This document shows, one piece after another, positions 46,377 to 55,817 of a stretch of 64,000 nt of DNA (its first letter is position 1; the number at the start of each line of letters is the position of its first letter). Source of the stretch: Acetobacter estunensis (GTDB lineage Bacteria > Pseudomonadota > Alphaproteobacteria > Acetobacterales > Acetobacteraceae). Below the pieces are notes generated by a model, which searched no databases, was not told the DNA's origin, and saw nothing but the letters and a program-made list of their open reading frames with translations. The translations under genes were made by a program, and so were the position numbers. The stretch lies in the NCBI RefSeq assembly GCF_019083805.1, contig NZ_JAHRDV010000006.1, positions 183,471 to 247,470 of the forward strand, read 5' to 3'.

Positions 46377-46411
46377 GGCGGTCTCTCTTTTAGGAACAGG
46401 AAGAGACCGCC
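46377..46411. terminator. Hairpin between flippase and Dabb-domain gene
   Basis: A 10-bp perfect stem GGCGGTCTCT / AGAGACCGCC (46377-46386 and 46402-46411) with a 15-base loop between two converging genes. There is no clear T-tract, so termination is only likely. Confidence 0.5.
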
Positions 46412-46417
46412 TGTTCA

Positions 46418-46963
46418 TCACGGTGTGGCGGATACCGTGAAGTCAAACACCACTGCTTTTTCCAGAAATGGTCCGGCGAATGTCTTGAACGCATCGTGCG
46501 CCGGATCGAGAAATGCCGCATCCGTCACGACAGGACGCCCCACGTAAAAATTGCGGTCGCCTTCCGAGCGGAATGTGACGAGATAACCATATTGCAGGCC
46601 CTCATCTGCGTTTTCGCCACTGTTTTGTGGTCCGGCTTCAAGTGAGGCGATGACAGGGGCGCCGTTGGAACGTCGGGACGCCTTGGCCAGCGCAAGGAAG
46701 CGTCGTGTCACCTCCGCCTTCTGTGCCTGTGTTGTTTCCGGGCGAAAGCGGAACATGACCATGTGGCGCACGATGCCGGGGTGAAAATCGGGAGCGGTGT
46801 ACTGGGCTGTCCCGACCTTGCCTGCGAGCGCTTGCTGCTCGATCGCAGCGTCTGACAGCGGGGCTGCGTGTGCGCCAGACAGTGCAAACGGGGCAAGGAT
46901 CAAAAGCGTGAGAACACAGCGCATAGGGCGCAGAAGAGATTTTTTGTTCAAGGATGCCGTCAT
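46418..46963 (-). CDS. Secreted Dabb-domain (stress-responsive A/B barrel) protein
   Basis: A 181-residue protein starting with a signal peptide (RPMRCVLTLLILAPFALSGAHA). The mature part carries a Dabb ferredoxin-like barrel from about residue 62: GIVRHMVMFRFRPETTQAQKAEVTRRFLAL, then YGYLVTFRSEGDRNFYVGRPVVTDAAFLDPAHDAFKTFAGPFLEKAVVFDF. Dabb proteins of plants and bacteria answer to stress; no reaction is known for the secreted ones. It starts 9 bases after the membrane-protein gene upstream in the same direction. Confidence 0.82.
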   Translation of the reverse strand: MTASLNKKSLLRPMRCVLTLLILAPFALSGAHAAPLSDAAIEQQALAGKVGTAQYTAPDFHPGIVRHMVMFRFRPETTQAQKAEVTRRFLALAKASRRSNGAPVIASLEAGPQNSGENADEGLQYGYLVTFRSEGDRNFYVGRPVVTDAAFLDPAHDAFKTFAGPFLEKAVVFDFTVSATP

Positions 46964-46972
46964 GGATCTGTT

Positions 46973-47521
46973 TTAGCGTGAGTTTTCGTCCGGGGTCGAT
47001 CCGGTCACGGGGCGATCTTTTTCTTCAAAGCCTTGATGAACCTTATCGCGTTCCGCCGAGACGCTCATGCGCTGATACAGTCCAAGGGAGAGGACGATAA
47101 TCGTAGCGACGCCAAGAATGACGGCAGCATAGAGAATGGAGTTTCCGCCTTTGTCGCCGGCTTCGAACATGGCGACCAGCCCTTCCACGAACACCGCGAT
47201 GATGACGGTGGTGATGAACTTCGTCAGGCTGGCTCGGGCCTCTTCCAGAGACTGTTTTTCGCGGTTCTGGAAGACTTCCTCTTCAAGAAAATATTTGGCC
47301 ACGTCGAGGATGGCGACGGCCACGACCACGTAGCTGACTGTGCGCAGGATGAAATTTTTGCCTTCCGCGACATGATTGCCGAGCGAGTGGATCATGTCCG
47401 TCACGCCGAAGGCGATGAGCATGTAGGCCAGCACAATGAGGATCGCGCTGGCCACAAAGAAGGAAAGACGTGATGCGGTCTTGATGAGGCGAATGGCCAG
47501 AGGCTGATGGGACTCGATCAT
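46973..47521 (-). CDS. Integral membrane protein of unknown function
   Basis: A 182-residue protein with four hydrophobic helices at about residues 20-43, 63-82, 102-122 and 132-153, separated by the charged segment LEEEVFQNREKQSLEEARASLTKFI. The tail (EEKDRPVTGSTPDENSR) is hydrophilic. It is not recognised. Its start overlaps the stop of a short proline-rich gene upstream as ATGA, and the Dabb gene follows 9 bases downstream, so it is the middle of a small envelope operon. Confidence 0.7.
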   Translation of the reverse strand: MIESHQPLAIRLIKTASRLSFFVASAILIVLAYMLIAFGVTDMIHSLGNHVAEGKNFILRTVSYVVVAVAILDVAKYFLEEEVFQNREKQSLEEARASLTKFITTVIIAVFVEGLVAMFEAGDKGGNSILYAAVILGVATIIVLSLGLYQRMSVSAERDKVHQGFEEKDRPVTGSTPDENSR

Positions 47522-47712
47522 GAGGCGGAAAAGATTTCCTTCGATGACAACGGGAGGTTCAGCACAAAGGGTTCCTCTTCAGGGGGCGGGTCCCCTTCAT
47601 CCGGGTCGGGTTCTGGCCGTGGTGGTGGCTCATCTATGGGGTCCGGCGGTGGCATGGGCGGCGGACGAGGGATGGAGGGCGGCAGAATGGCGGCCAGAAA
47701 GACATCATTCAT
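47518..47712 (-). CDS. Small proline-rich protein
   Basis: A 64-residue protein, MNDVFLAAILPPSIPRPPPM onward, with about one third proline in the middle and many acidic residues, ending in a short hydrophobic stretch. It is a real gene rather than a chance frame because an AAAGGA ribosome site lies 8 bases before its ATG and its stop overlaps the next gene's start as ATGA. The role is unknown; a short flexible linker to the cell wall or a partner of the membrane protein is conceivable. Longer forms up to 48018 are in frame but less likely. Confidence 0.6.
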   Translation of the reverse strand: MNDVFLAAILPPSIPRPPPMPPPDPIDEPPPRPEPDPDEGDPPPEEEPFVLNLPLSSKEIFSAS

Positions 47713-47859
47713 GAGCGGCGTCCTTTGGTTGGGTGAAGAGTCAATGCCGGGCCAACGAAATGGTTGCCTCCCGCGCATGGGAGCCGCTTGCGCTTTTGAT
47801 GGGAGGATGCTCACCTTTCGGCGCTTTTGATGCTGACAGACCGAAGGATCATCCTGCGC

Positions 47860-49119
47860 ATGGCCGCTTTCCGTTCCACCGCCCCCCATATCCGTGAGGG
47901 CATCGACCGTCTGGCAAAGACTGCCGTGCATGTCGGGCTCAATGTCCGTCACGGTCAGCAGGTGATTGTCACCGCGCCACTGGATGCGGTGGAACTGGTG
48001 CGCCGGATCACCGAGCATGCCTATGCCGCCGGAGCTTCACTGGTGACGACGCTCTATGGGGACGATGACGCCACGCTCGCCCGCTACCGCCATGCTCCTG
48101 AGGATACGTTCGACACGGCGGCCACATGGTTGGCCGATGGCATGGCGCAGGGATTTCGTGACGATGCGGCGCGTCTGGCTGTGACGGGTGGCAATCCTTC
48201 GCTCCTGAAGGGACAGAACCCTGAGCGTGTTTCACGGGCCAGCCGGGCAGCTTCCATCGCCAATCGGCCGGCGCTCGAAATCATCACGAGTTTTGCCGTG
48301 AACTGGAACATCGTGGCGGCCGCTACACCGGCGTGGGCCGCGGAAGTGTTCCCGGGCGAGCCGGAAGATGTGGCCGTGACAAAGCTGTGGGAGGCGATCT
48401 TTGCTGCGTCCCGTGTGAACGGGGCCGATCCTGTGGCAGAGTGGGCCGCGCACAATGAACAGCTTCACCGCCGCGCGGCGGACCTCAATGCCCGTCGTTT
48501 CGCGGCTTTGCGCTTCAAGGGGCCGGGCACCGATCTGACCCTTGGTCTGGCGGACGGTCATCTCTGGGTGGGGGGATCGAGCGAGGCGAAGAACGGAATC
48601 GTGTGCAATCCCAATATTCCCACGGAAGAGGTTTTCACCACGCCTCATGCGCAGCGGGCAGAAGGGCGGGTGCGCAGCACGAAGCCGCTGTCCTATCAGG
48701 GCACGCTGATCGAGAATATCGAGGTTGTGTTCAAGGACGGCCGCATCGTGGAGGCGCACGCGACACAGGGCGAGGATGTGCTTCGCCGCGTGCTCGACAC
48801 GGATGAGGGCGCGCGTCGTCTGGGTGAGGTTGCCCTTGTGCCGCATTCCTCTCCCATTTCCCGGAGTGGGCTGTTGTTCCGCAACACGTTGTTCGATGAG
48901 AACGCGTCCAGCCACATCGCACTCGGTCAGGCGTATTCGGAATGCATGACGGAGGAGGGCGGCCGCAGCCCCGAGGATCTGGCCCGGCGTGGAGCCAATA
49001 GCAGCCTGATTCATATCGACTGGATGATTGGTTCAGCCGAAACGGATGTGACGGGCGTTGGAGCCGATGGAGGCGAGACGCCGCTGATGCGCGGTGGTGA
49101 ATGGGTTGAGGCAGTTTGA
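47860..49119 (+). CDS. M29-family aminopeptidase
   Basis: A 419-residue metallo-aminopeptidase of the thermophilic (M29/AmpS) family. Visible landmarks are VRHGQQVIVTAPLDAVELVRRI, TDLTLGLADGHLWVGGSSEAKNGIVCNPNIPTEEVFTTP, a metal-ligand run EVALVPHSSPISRSGLLFRNTLFDENASSHIALGQAY with E and H ligands, and HIDWMIGS near the end. It trims N-terminal residues of peptides in the cytoplasm. ATG 47860 was chosen over 47830 because it gives the family's usual length and follows AAGGATC. Confidence 0.9.
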   Translation: MAAFRSTAPHIREGIDRLAKTAVHVGLNVRHGQQVIVTAPLDAVELVRRITEHAYAAGASLVTTLYGDDDATLARYRHAPEDTFDTAATWLADGMAQGFRDDAARLAVTGGNPSLLKGQNPERVSRASRAASIANRPALEIITSFAVNWNIVAAATPAWAAEVFPGEPEDVAVTKLWEAIFAASRVNGADPVAEWAAHNEQLHRRAADLNARRFAALRFKGPGTDLTLGLADGHLWVGGSSEAKNGIVCNPNIPTEEVFTTPHAQRAEGRVRSTKPLSYQGTLIENIEVVFKDGRIVEAHATQGEDVLRRVLDTDEGARRLGEVALVPHSSPISRSGLLFRNTLFDENASSHIALGQAYSECMTEEGGRSPEDLARRGANSSLIHIDWMIGSAETDVTGVGADGGETPLMRGGEWVEAV

Positions 49120-49140
49120 GATAGGATGGGAGTGCGTGAC

Positions 49141-49713
49141 ATGAGGATGCGACAGAAGCATGGGGCTGCGGCCGTTATGGCGGCGCTGCTTGCTGCGGTG
49201 CCGGTGGTCGGCCATGCCCAGACGGTCTGGTCGTCCGGTCCTGTGACGGATCAGGGAACGGCGACGCAGGATGTGCCGCAGCAGCCACCTCCGCCCACCG
49301 AAGCGCAACTGGCCCAGATGCGGCAGGAGGTGCAGGAAGCGGCTTCATGGCGGCTTCCGCCTGATTTCCTCACGCGCATGGCCGCCACCCTTCAGGCTTT
49401 GCGCAACGCCAATTTACAGCCGCCCGCGCCGGGGGGACATATTTCCCTTAATGAGACGATTGCCCGTGTGCAGACGGTTCAGGGCATTGATCCGATTTTG
49501 CGAGCGCATGGTTTCACACCGCGTGAATTCGTGATGGGGCTGACAAGTTTCGGCATTACCTATGCCGTCACGAACAATCCTCAGGCCCAGCAGTCCGGCA
49601 AGGCGCCGAAACTCAATCCGGCCAATGTGAAACTGCTTCAGTCCAATCCCACGGGGGTGCAGGTTCTGTTGCAGGAAATGAACGCTCAGCCGGGACAGGG
49701 GCAGCAGCAGTAA
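49141..49713 (+). CDS. Small secreted protein of unknown function
   Basis: A 190-residue protein with an N-terminal signal peptide (QKHGAAAVMAALLAAVPVVGHAQ). The mature part starts with a proline/glutamine-rich linker (DVPQQPPPPTEAQLAQ) and then a helical domain (DFLTRMAATLQALRNANLQ, DPILRAHGFTPREFVMGL). Not recognised. ATG 49141 follows GGATGGGAGTG; ATG 49126 is an alternative. It is preceded by the M29 gene after 21 bases and may be in its operon. Confidence 0.65.
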   Translation: MRMRQKHGAAAVMAALLAAVPVVGHAQTVWSSGPVTDQGTATQDVPQQPPPPTEAQLAQMRQEVQEAASWRLPPDFLTRMAATLQALRNANLQPPAPGGHISLNETIARVQTVQGIDPILRAHGFTPREFVMGLTSFGITYAVTNNPQAQQSGKAPKLNPANVKLLQSNPTGVQVLLQEMNAQPGQGQQQ

Positions 49714-49720
49714 GCTGCCC

Positions 49721-49981
49721 TCAGGGTGTCGCTGGTGGTGCTTTCTGGGGCGGCGTTTCCGGCGACGTGTCGTGGCGAGCTTCCCAATGGTCGATCGCAT
49801 TGCGCACCGGCACGATGGCGGGGACGGGGGCGCTGGTGACGGGCATCATCCATTCCAGCACACCCCATATCGTGATGAGAGCGACGGCGGCGGCGACATA
49901 GGGCGCGAAAGACAGGTGGCGCCTCCACCGCAGGGGTGGAGGCGCTTCGTCCGTAAAGAGTCGGCGTTCTTCTTCAGCCAC
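49721..49981 (-). CDS. Small single-pass membrane protein
   Basis: An 86-residue protein with a charged N-terminus ([23 protein letters not shown]), one membrane helix (about 26-46, [20 protein letters not shown]) and a proline-rich tail. Its start overlaps the thyX stop by 8 bases, so it is probably translated with thyX. Function unknown. It could also be a chance frame, but the coupling and the helix argue against that. Confidence 0.55.
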   Translation of the reverse strand: MAEEERRLFTDEAPPPLRWRRHLSFAPYVAAAVALITIWGVLEWMMPVTSAPVPAIVPVRNAIDHWEARHDTSPETPPQKAPPATP

Positions 49982-50882
49982 GCAGCGCGGCCTGAAACTC
50001 GTCCCACTCCCGGCGCGACAGGCCGGAATCCGCTTGCGTCACGGTCTCGCCCGCCAGCATCCTGCGCAGGATGGCCAGCATGGAAGCCGAGAAGGTGACC
50101 GCCCCCACGCGGTATTCCGTGAAGGCCTGAGCCGTGACGGGCACCCATGCGCGCAGGATGTCGAGCATGATCTCGGCGTAGGCTCGGATTTCATATTGTG
50201 CGTGCGGGTCGATGCGCAGGGAGAGGAAGTGCATGAGGTTGTGCAGGTCCACCTTCCAGTACCACTGGGTGTAGGTGTTCAGCGTCAGATTCATGCGGGC
50301 CAGTTCACGGGCGAGGCCGGGACCATTGTCCGTGTCGAGCAGGTTCTCATAAGTGTCGTAGCAGCGGATGGCATCAGCGCGCAGCAGATCCATCACGCGG
50401 GCGGATGTTTCGGCGTCCAAAACGTCTCCGCGCCCCTGCCGGTTGCTGGTGCTCTGGGCTGCCATATGCTCGGGCGAGGGGATGTAGAACTCACGATCGA
50501 GAATGGAATACCGGGCGGAATACTCGTTCACATTGGCCGTGCGGTGGCGGATCCACTGACGGGCGATGAAGATCGGCAGTTTGATGTGGAACTTGATTTC
50601 GCACATTTCGAACGGCGTGGAATGGCGGTGGCGCATCAGATAACGGATCAGGCCCGCGTCTTCCGACACTTTGCGGGTGCCGCGTCCATAGGACACCCGT
50701 GCCGCCTGCACGATGGCGGCGTCATCCCCCATGTAATCGATCACGCGAACGAAACCGTGATCCAGCACCGGGTGCGCGGTGAAGAGAATGTCTTCCAGCG
50801 CCGCGACGGTGGGACGTTTCGTGGGCGTGGAGGCCTGTGCGTGGGCTTCGATTTCGGCGCGCTGGGCGTCTGTCAAGGGCAT
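49974..50882 (-). CDS. thyX: Flavin-dependent thymidylate synthase
   Basis: A 302-residue FAD-dependent thymidylate synthase making dTMP from dUMP with methylene-THF and NADPH. The ThyX signature is R-H-R-x(3)-N-x-N-E-Y-S-x-R-Y at residues 112-125 ([14 protein letters not shown]), the family's RHRxxSxNExSxRY loop, with the FAD-binding [20 protein letters not shown] upstream. It replaces ThyA and needs FAD, so it shares a flavin demand with the riboflavin operon. The next gene starts inside its end. Confidence 0.95.
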   Translation of the reverse strand: MPLTDAQRAEIEAHAQASTPTKRPTVAALEDILFTAHPVLDHGFVRVIDYMGDDAAIVQAARVSYGRGTRKVSEDAGLIRYLMRHRHSTPFEMCEIKFHIKLPIFIARQWIRHRTANVNEYSARYSILDREFYIPSPEHMAAQSTSNRQGRGDVLDAETSARVMDLLRADAIRCYDTYENLLDTDNGPGLARELARMNLTLNTYTQWYWKVDLHNLMHFLSLRIDPHAQYEIRAYAEIMLDILRAWVPVTAQAFTEYRVGAVTFSASMLAILRRMLAGETVTQADSGLSRREWDEFQAALRG

Positions 50883-50962
50883 GGGTGTCGGAGTCTCATG
50901 GGGAAGGGAATGGATCGCTGTGTAACAGTCGGCCGAGAGCCGTCCAAGCCCGTAGGCGGGTA

Positions 50963-51958
50963 TTACGGTTTTCCAGTCGTTTGATTGCGTAGGAGAGAAA
51001 CGGCGGCTCTGATGGGAGCGGTGATTTTCCAGCTTGATGAAGCTTTCAGTTGCGTGATCTCTTCTTGCAGGGCCGCGATGCGGACATCGTGCGCGTATAT
51101 CTGTCGCTCCGCATTCTGCGCGGGAGATACGGCATCATCTTCCTGGGGCGTAAGTGTGCGGCGGGCCGTTTGTATGGAGTCTTTCACGGCCTCAGAACTG
51201 GCGACGGCGCGTAGTCTGACGGCGAAGTCGATCTCGCCAGCTTCAGTGGGGAATATCCGTTCGATCTCATAGGGAAAAAGCTTCAGGACGGCCAGATATT
51301 CGCACATGTCGAGGAATGAGGCTGGGGTAAAAACCCAGCAATGGGCGTCCTGATAGTGCTGGTTTTCGTGAAGCGTGCGCACCCAGTCGAACAGGGAGGG
51401 AAGGCGCTCAAGGATTTCCTCGGGAACGCCCGCTGTGGTGCCATTGGCAGGCCAGTCTTCGGCTGTGGGTGTGTTTGTGGAAAGGGCGGCGGCGTCGAAG
51501 ATCTGTCGGATGGAAGGGCGTCGGTATCCCAGAAGATAGGCTTCGACCATTTCTCCGGGTGAACTGACATTACGACGCGCATCAAAGGTGAAGCGACGAT
51601 CGGGCACGATCAGTCCCAGTTGACCGCCGTCTTTTAGGGCGGCCCGTAACTCGTTCAGCCAGCCGATAAGATCCGGCACATGTTCGATGACGTGGGAGGC
51701 AAGAATGTAATCGACTGGCTGCTCTATACTGTCGGCGAGAGGAGCCTGCCCCCATACGATATCGGTCTCGACAATGGAGTCTGGCGAAGCATCGGGATAC
51801 CGAAAGGTCTGTCGCAATGTCTCGGTGGGCGCGTAATCGACATAGAGGATATGCCCGTCCTCTTTTTTAACGATCGGATTGTGCAGCGCTCCGATCTCCA
51901 AACCTGTCGCGGCGCGGATATCAATGTTTTCCACGATTCGAGAACGATTCGAAACCAT
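50963..51958 (-). CDS. Class I methyltransferase with coiled-coil tail
   Basis: A 331-residue protein. The N-terminal methyltransferase fold has [16 protein letters not shown] as motif I and [38 protein letters not shown] as motifs II-IV. The C-terminal 60 residues form a short coiled coil ([36 protein letters not shown]), whose [11 protein letters not shown] ending recurs in surface-polysaccharide glycosyl- and methyltransferases. It could methylate a glycan. ATG 51958 lies 150 bases before the tmRNA gene on the other strand. Confidence 0.8.
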   Translation of the reverse strand: MVSNRSRIVENIDIRAATGLEIGALHNPIVKKEDGHILYVDYAPTETLRQTFRYPDASPDSIVETDIVWGQAPLADSIEQPVDYILASHVIEHVPDLIGWLNELRAALKDGGQLGLIVPDRRFTFDARRNVSSPGEMVEAYLLGYRRPSIRQIFDAAALSTNTPTAEDWPANGTTAGVPEEILERLPSLFDWVRTLHENQHYQDAHCWVFTPASFLDMCEYLAVLKLFPYEIERIFPTEAGEIDFAVRLRAVASSEAVKDSIQTARRTLTPQEDDAVSPAQNAERQIYAHDVRIAALQEEITQLKASSSWKITAPIRAAVSLLRNQTTGKP

Positions 51959-52110
51959 TGGTCGGAGCTTCTCCGGGAGAAGGGACGGAAAAACAGGACA
52001 TACTCGCCTGAGCGGTAAGCCGCCAAGTCAGCCACGCCGGAGAGATGGTTCATGATGTTTTTTCGACGTGCTGCTTGCGCGGGTATCGGGCTCTCCCTAT
52101 CTTCATGAGT

Positions 52111-52397
52111 GCAGGAGGAGCTTGCTCCTTGGCTATGGCGATAAACGAAACGTGGAATAAGCGTTGTGGACCCGGGGGCGGTACCCGGCGTCTCCACCAT
52201 TGGTCTTCCCGGTTTTTGCGGGAGTGTGGGGACGAAACAGGCTCGACACGCGCGGTAAAGACGTTTCTTTTGCCCGGCATTGTACCACCGTCATCGGGCT
52301 AAATCACAAGTGCCAACGATAACTCTGAGGTGCTCGCTGTCGCTGCATAAGCGATAAGCGCGGTTCGGGAGGGCACCGGGCAACAGAAGCCCTCCCA
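52111..52397 (+). ncRNA. ssrA: tmRNA, circularly permuted two-piece form
   Basis: The acceptor part comes first: the T-arm GACCCGGGGGCGGTACCCGG and CGTCTCCACCA, ending in CCA at 52197-52199. A 28-base spacer (52200-52227) follows, then the coding part begins GGGGACG (52228-52234), which pairs with the acceptor's CGTCTCC to rebuild the tRNA-like stem. The tag frame is gcc at 52312 to taa at 52350 and encodes ANDNSEVLAVAA. This order, 3' part before 5' part, is the alphaproteobacterial permuted form, cut out into two RNAs. It rescues stalled ribosomes. Outer ends are estimated from hairpins and may be off by 10-20 bases. Confidence 0.9.
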
Positions 52398-52581
52398 CCT
52401 CGATTTTCTGCGCATGACTTTAGGCTCCGAGCCCTTCACTCTTTGGTGACACTGCCGTGACAACGGCGGGTTGCCTTCGTTGTGTCTTTGCCGCATCCAT
52501 CGGAGAGGAACGCGCCGGGCGTATGCGGCGGCAAATGGCTGGATATGGCCAGACAGACGCGGAAGAATGGAGGAAATTGCG

Positions 52582-53136
52582 ATGAGCGACATGCATGGAG
52601 GTGGCGGCCATGACGGTGATCTGCCCGAAAGTCTGCTTCCCTATGATGTCTGGATGGAGGACGCCTACCGCGAGGTCATGCTGCGCGCGCTCGAACATGT
52701 GAGCCGCGAAGGGCTTGCGGGCGAGCATCATTTCTATCTGTCTTTCCGCACCGACTGGCCGGGTGTGGAGATTCCAAGCCGTCTGCGCGCCCAGTATCCG
52801 CATGAGATGACGATCGTGTTGCAGCATCAGTTCTGGGATCTGACCGTGGACCGGACGAAACGCTGCGTCTCGGTCGGTCTTTCTTTTGGTGGGGTCGGTT
52901 CGATACTCACGATCCCGGTGGCGGCCATTACCGGCTTTGCCGATCCGCATATCCAGTTCTCCATGCGGTTCAACCCGCCGGAAAACGAAGATACGCAGGC
53001 GGCCACCTCTCCGGAGGCGCAGGTCTCAGAGGAGAATGGGGAAGAGGCTCCGTCCTCTGACGCCGCCGCCCCGAAGACCGCCGCCGCGGTCGTGAGTCTC
53101 GATGCCTTTCGCAAAAAGGGTCCGCCTTCGCGCTGA
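52582..53136 (+). CDS. sspB: SspB-family ClpXP adaptor
   Basis: A 184-residue adaptor that hands ssrA-tagged proteins to ClpXP. The substrate-binding SspB domain covers about 15-130 ([89 protein letters not shown]) and the acidic, alanine-rich tail ends in [11 protein letters not shown], a probable ClpX-binding tip. It lies 185 bases downstream of ssrA, and the two are functional partners. Start ATG 52582 follows TGGAGGAAATTG. Confidence 0.92.
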   Translation: MSDMHGGGGHDGDLPESLLPYDVWMEDAYREVMLRALEHVSREGLAGEHHFYLSFRTDWPGVEIPSRLRAQYPHEMTIVLQHQFWDLTVDRTKRCVSVGLSFGGVGSILTIPVAAITGFADPHIQFSMRFNPPENEDTQAATSPEAQVSEENGEEAPSSDAAAPKTAAAVVSLDAFRKKGPPSR

Positions 53137-53182
53137 TACTCTATCTGCCACAGCCGATCGGATCGTTCCGGAGACCGCGTTC

Positions 53183-54874
53183 ATGACTGTCGAGACCACC
53201 ACCGCCAAGGCTGCCCCGAAAGCCGCTCCGACCGGCACTCCGGGCGTAAAACCTTTTGCCTATGCGCCGCTGTTCCAGCTTGGCGAGGACACGACGCCTT
53301 ACCGCAAGCTCGACATCGGTGGTGTCAGCACCTCGACGCTGAACGGCAAGACGGTTCTGCATGTGGAGCCGGAAACGCTCTCGGCTTTGGCGGCGGAAGC
53401 CTTCAACGATGTGGCGCATCTGTTGCGTCCGGCGCATCTCCAGTCCTTGGCGAACATCCTCAAGGATCCCGAAGCCTCCGATAACGACCGCTTTGTAGCA
53501 CTCGATCTGCTCAAGAACGCCTGCATCGCCGCTGGTGGCGCGCTGCCGATGTGTCAGGATACCGGCACGGCCATCGTAGTGGGCAAGAAAGGCCAGCGCG
53601 TCTGGGTCGAAGGCAATGACGAGGAAGCGTTCGCACGCGGCGTCTATAAAACCTACACCACGACCGCGCTGCGTTACTCGCAGATGGCTCCGCTGACGGT
53701 TTTCGATGAGAAGAACACCGGTACGAATCTCCCCGTGCAGGTCGATGTGGCCGCCAATCCGGGCGATTATCACCCCGAGCAGTATGATCTTTTGTTCGTC
53801 GCCAAAGGCGGTGGATCGGCCAACAAGACGTTCCTGTTTCAGGAGACGCGGGCGCTGATCTTCAACAAGGACACGCTGCTGAAGTGGCTGGAAGCGAAAA
53901 TCCGCACGCTCGGCACGTCCGCCTGTCCGCCTTATCATCTGGCCATCGTGCTGGGCGGCATGTCGGCGGAACAGACGCTCAAGACCGTCAAGATGGCCTC
54001 CACGCACTATTACGACTCGCTGCCGGACAAGGGCAACGAGATGGGACAGGCGTTCCGTGACAAGGACATGGAAGCCGAAGTTCTCAAGCTGACGCAGAAG
54101 CTTGGCATCGGTGCGCAGTTCGGCGGCAAGTATTTCTGCCACGATGTGCGCGTCATCCGTCTGCCGCGCCACGGTGCATCCTTCCCGGTGGGGATCGGCG
54201 TGTCGTGTTCTGCGGACCGTCAGGCCAAGGCCAAGATCACAGTGGAAGGCGTGTTTCTCGAGCAGCTTGAGCACGATCCCGCGCGCTTCCTGCCGGAGAC
54301 GACGGATGAGCATCTGGAGGGCGAGGCCGTTCAGATCGACCTCAACCGTCCGATGGACGAGATTCGCAAGGAACTGTCGAAATATCCGGTCAAGACGCGC
54401 CTTTCGTTGACGGGCACGATGGTCGTGGCGCGTGACATCGCGCACGCCAAATTCCGTGAGCGGCTGGAGCGAGGCGAGGGACTGCCGCAATATCTCAAGG
54501 ATCATCCGGTCTATTACGCGGGGCCGGCCAAGACACCGGCAGGAATGCCAACCGGCTCTTTCGGCCCGACCACGGCGGGACGCATGGATTCCTATGTGGC
54601 TGAATTCCAGAAAGCCGGTGGCTCCTATGTCATGCTTGCCAAGGGCAACCGCTCCAAGGCCGTGAAAGATGCCTGTCAGACCTATGGCGGATTCTATCTC
54701 GGCTCCGTCGGTGGTCCGGCGGCGCGTCTGGCCAAGGACTGCATCAAGAAAGTCGAGGTGCTGGAATATCCGGAACTCGGCATGGAAGCGGTGTGGAAGA
54801 TCGAGGTCGAAAACTTCCCCGCCTTTATCGTGATCGATGACAAGGGCGACGACTTTTATGCCGGTCTGACCTGA
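53183..54874 (+). CDS. fumA: Class I fumarate hydratase (4Fe-4S type)
   Basis: A 563-residue class I fumarase, hydrating fumarate to malate in the TCA cycle. The cluster cysteines are in [26 protein letters not shown] and [11 protein letters not shown], and [24 protein letters not shown] is the C-terminal signature. Both domains (N-terminal alpha and C-terminal beta) are fused, as in FumA/FumB of E. coli. ATG 53183 was chosen as CCGGAGACC lies before it. It follows sspB by 46 bases in the same direction, but a shared transcript is not shown. Confidence 0.93.
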   Translation: MTVETTTAKAAPKAAPTGTPGVKPFAYAPLFQLGEDTTPYRKLDIGGVSTSTLNGKTVLHVEPETLSALAAEAFNDVAHLLRPAHLQSLANILKDPEASDNDRFVALDLLKNACIAAGGALPMCQDTGTAIVVGKKGQRVWVEGNDEEAFARGVYKTYTTTALRYSQMAPLTVFDEKNTGTNLPVQVDVAANPGDYHPEQYDLLFVAKGGGSANKTFLFQETRALIFNKDTLLKWLEAKIRTLGTSACPPYHLAIVLGGMSAEQTLKTVKMASTHYYDSLPDKGNEMGQAFRDKDMEAEVLKLTQKLGIGAQFGGKYFCHDVRVIRLPRHGASFPVGIGVSCSADRQAKAKITVEGVFLEQLEHDPARFLPETTDEHLEGEAVQIDLNRPMDEIRKELSKYPVKTRLSLTGTMVVARDIAHAKFRERLERGEGLPQYLKDHPVYYAGPAKTPAGMPTGSFGPTTAGRMDSYVAEFQKAGGSYVMLAKGNRSKAVKDACQTYGGFYLGSVGGPAARLAKDCIKKVEVLEYPELGMEAVWKIEVENFPAFIVIDDKGDDFYAGLT

Positions 54875-55005
54875 CCGGAGCTGTCTGACGTTCTCTGCAA
54901 GGGGTTGCTTTCCTTGCGGATGCACCATCCAATGGGTGGATCGGCTTTATCCTTCACGTGAACGGTCAAGCCGATGACACGCTCTGGATTTCAAGGTGCC
55001 GTCCC

Positions 55006-55398
55006 ATGCGCTTTACTGTCGATCGCCTCGATCATGTCGTGCTGACCGTTCGTGACATCGAGGTGTCGTCCTCGTGGTATCAGCGGGTGCTGGGCATGGA
55101 GCGCGAGGAATACGGACGGCACAACCGCACGGCACTCAAATTCGGGGGGCAGAAGCTCAATCTGCGTCCTGAGGGGCGCGATGGGTGGGAGACGGCGGAA
55201 TACGCCACCTGCGGGTCCAGCGATCTCTGCTTCATCACCGCTGTCGCCAGTGAGGACGTGGTCGAGCATTTACGTGAGTGCGGCGTTGGCGTGACGGAGG
55301 GGCCCGTGGCGCGTCTGGGCGCGCTTGGGCCGATCACATCGGTCTATTGCCGCGATCCTGATGGCAATCTGATCGAGATTGCGTCGTATCAGGGCTGA
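55006..55398 (+). CDS. VOC-family (glyoxalase/bleomycin-resistance-like) protein
   Basis: A 130-residue single VOC domain, FTVDRLDHVVLTVRDIEVSSSWYQRVLGMEREEYG followed by LKFGGQKLNLR and SVYCRDPDGNLIEIASY. Metal ligands are H9 in the opening segment and E124 in DPDGNLIEI. It resembles the virulence-associated VOC proteins; the reaction is unknown. ATG 55006 is preferred over 54958. It converges on crcB. Confidence 0.85.
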   Translation: MRFTVDRLDHVVLTVRDIEVSSSWYQRVLGMEREEYGRHNRTALKFGGQKLNLRPEGRDGWETAEYATCGSSDLCFITAVASEDVVEHLRECGVGVTEGPVARLGALGPITSVYCRDPDGNLIEIASYQG

Positions 55399-55415
55399 GG
55401 AAGCTCTAGCCCTGT

Positions 55416-55811
55416 TCAGCCCCGCCCGAGACGGCTGACAAGACTGCCGCATACCGCGCCCGCCGCCGTGGCGGCGAGGCAGATTCCAACCGAAATCACC
55501 ATATTCAGCACAGCGCGCAGTGGAGCGTCGGCGCGCAGCAGATCGAAGGTCTGGAGGCTGAAGGATGAAAAGGTAGTGTAGCCGCCACAGATGCCCACCA
55601 GCAAAAACAGACGTGTGGTTGTGGAAGACGCAAACCGTCCATCGGCCGCAGTGAGCACCGAGAGGAACGCGATCAGAAACGAGCCGGTGATGTTGATGAA
55701 GATGGTGGCCCAAGGCAGTTGTTCGCCTTCCCGCGTGAGCAGAAAGGTGAGTTGATAGCGCAGCACCGAACCGAGCGCGCCGCCGACAGCCACTGCAAGC
55801 GTTGGATACAT
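55416..55811 (-). CDS. crcB: Fluoride ion channel CrcB (Fluc)
   Basis: A 131-residue protein with four membrane helices and the family's NITGSFLIAFL and GICGGYTTFSSFSLQ, where TTFSSFS lines the fluoride pore. It exports fluoride as a dual-topology dimer. It lies 6 bases downstream of tyrS in the same direction, so the two are probably co-transcribed. No fluoride riboswitch was seen near it. Confidence 0.93.
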   Translation of the reverse strand: MYPTLAVAVGGALGSVLRYQLTFLLTREGEQLPWATIFINITGSFLIAFLSVLTAADGRFASSTTTRLFLLVGICGGYTTFSSFSLQTFDLLRADAPLRAVLNMVISVGICLAATAAGAVCGSLVSRLGRG

Positions 55812-55817
55812 GATGCG

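Noticed and set aside
47507..47830. A Gly/Ser-rich reading on the plus strand that looks like a repetitive protein
   Set aside because: It is the complement of the proline-rich small gene, which has a ribosome site and a coupled stop; Gly/Ser repeats are what complementing proline codons gives.
42445..50000. Attachment-site repeat of the tRNA-Ser 3' end
   Set aside because: A second copy of the tRNA 3' end was sought by eye downstream of the polysaccharide genes and not seen, so no att site is claimed.
52045..52302. Short open frames over the tmRNA
   Set aside because: They overlap conserved RNA structure (T-arm, CCA and tag) and have no protein-like composition.
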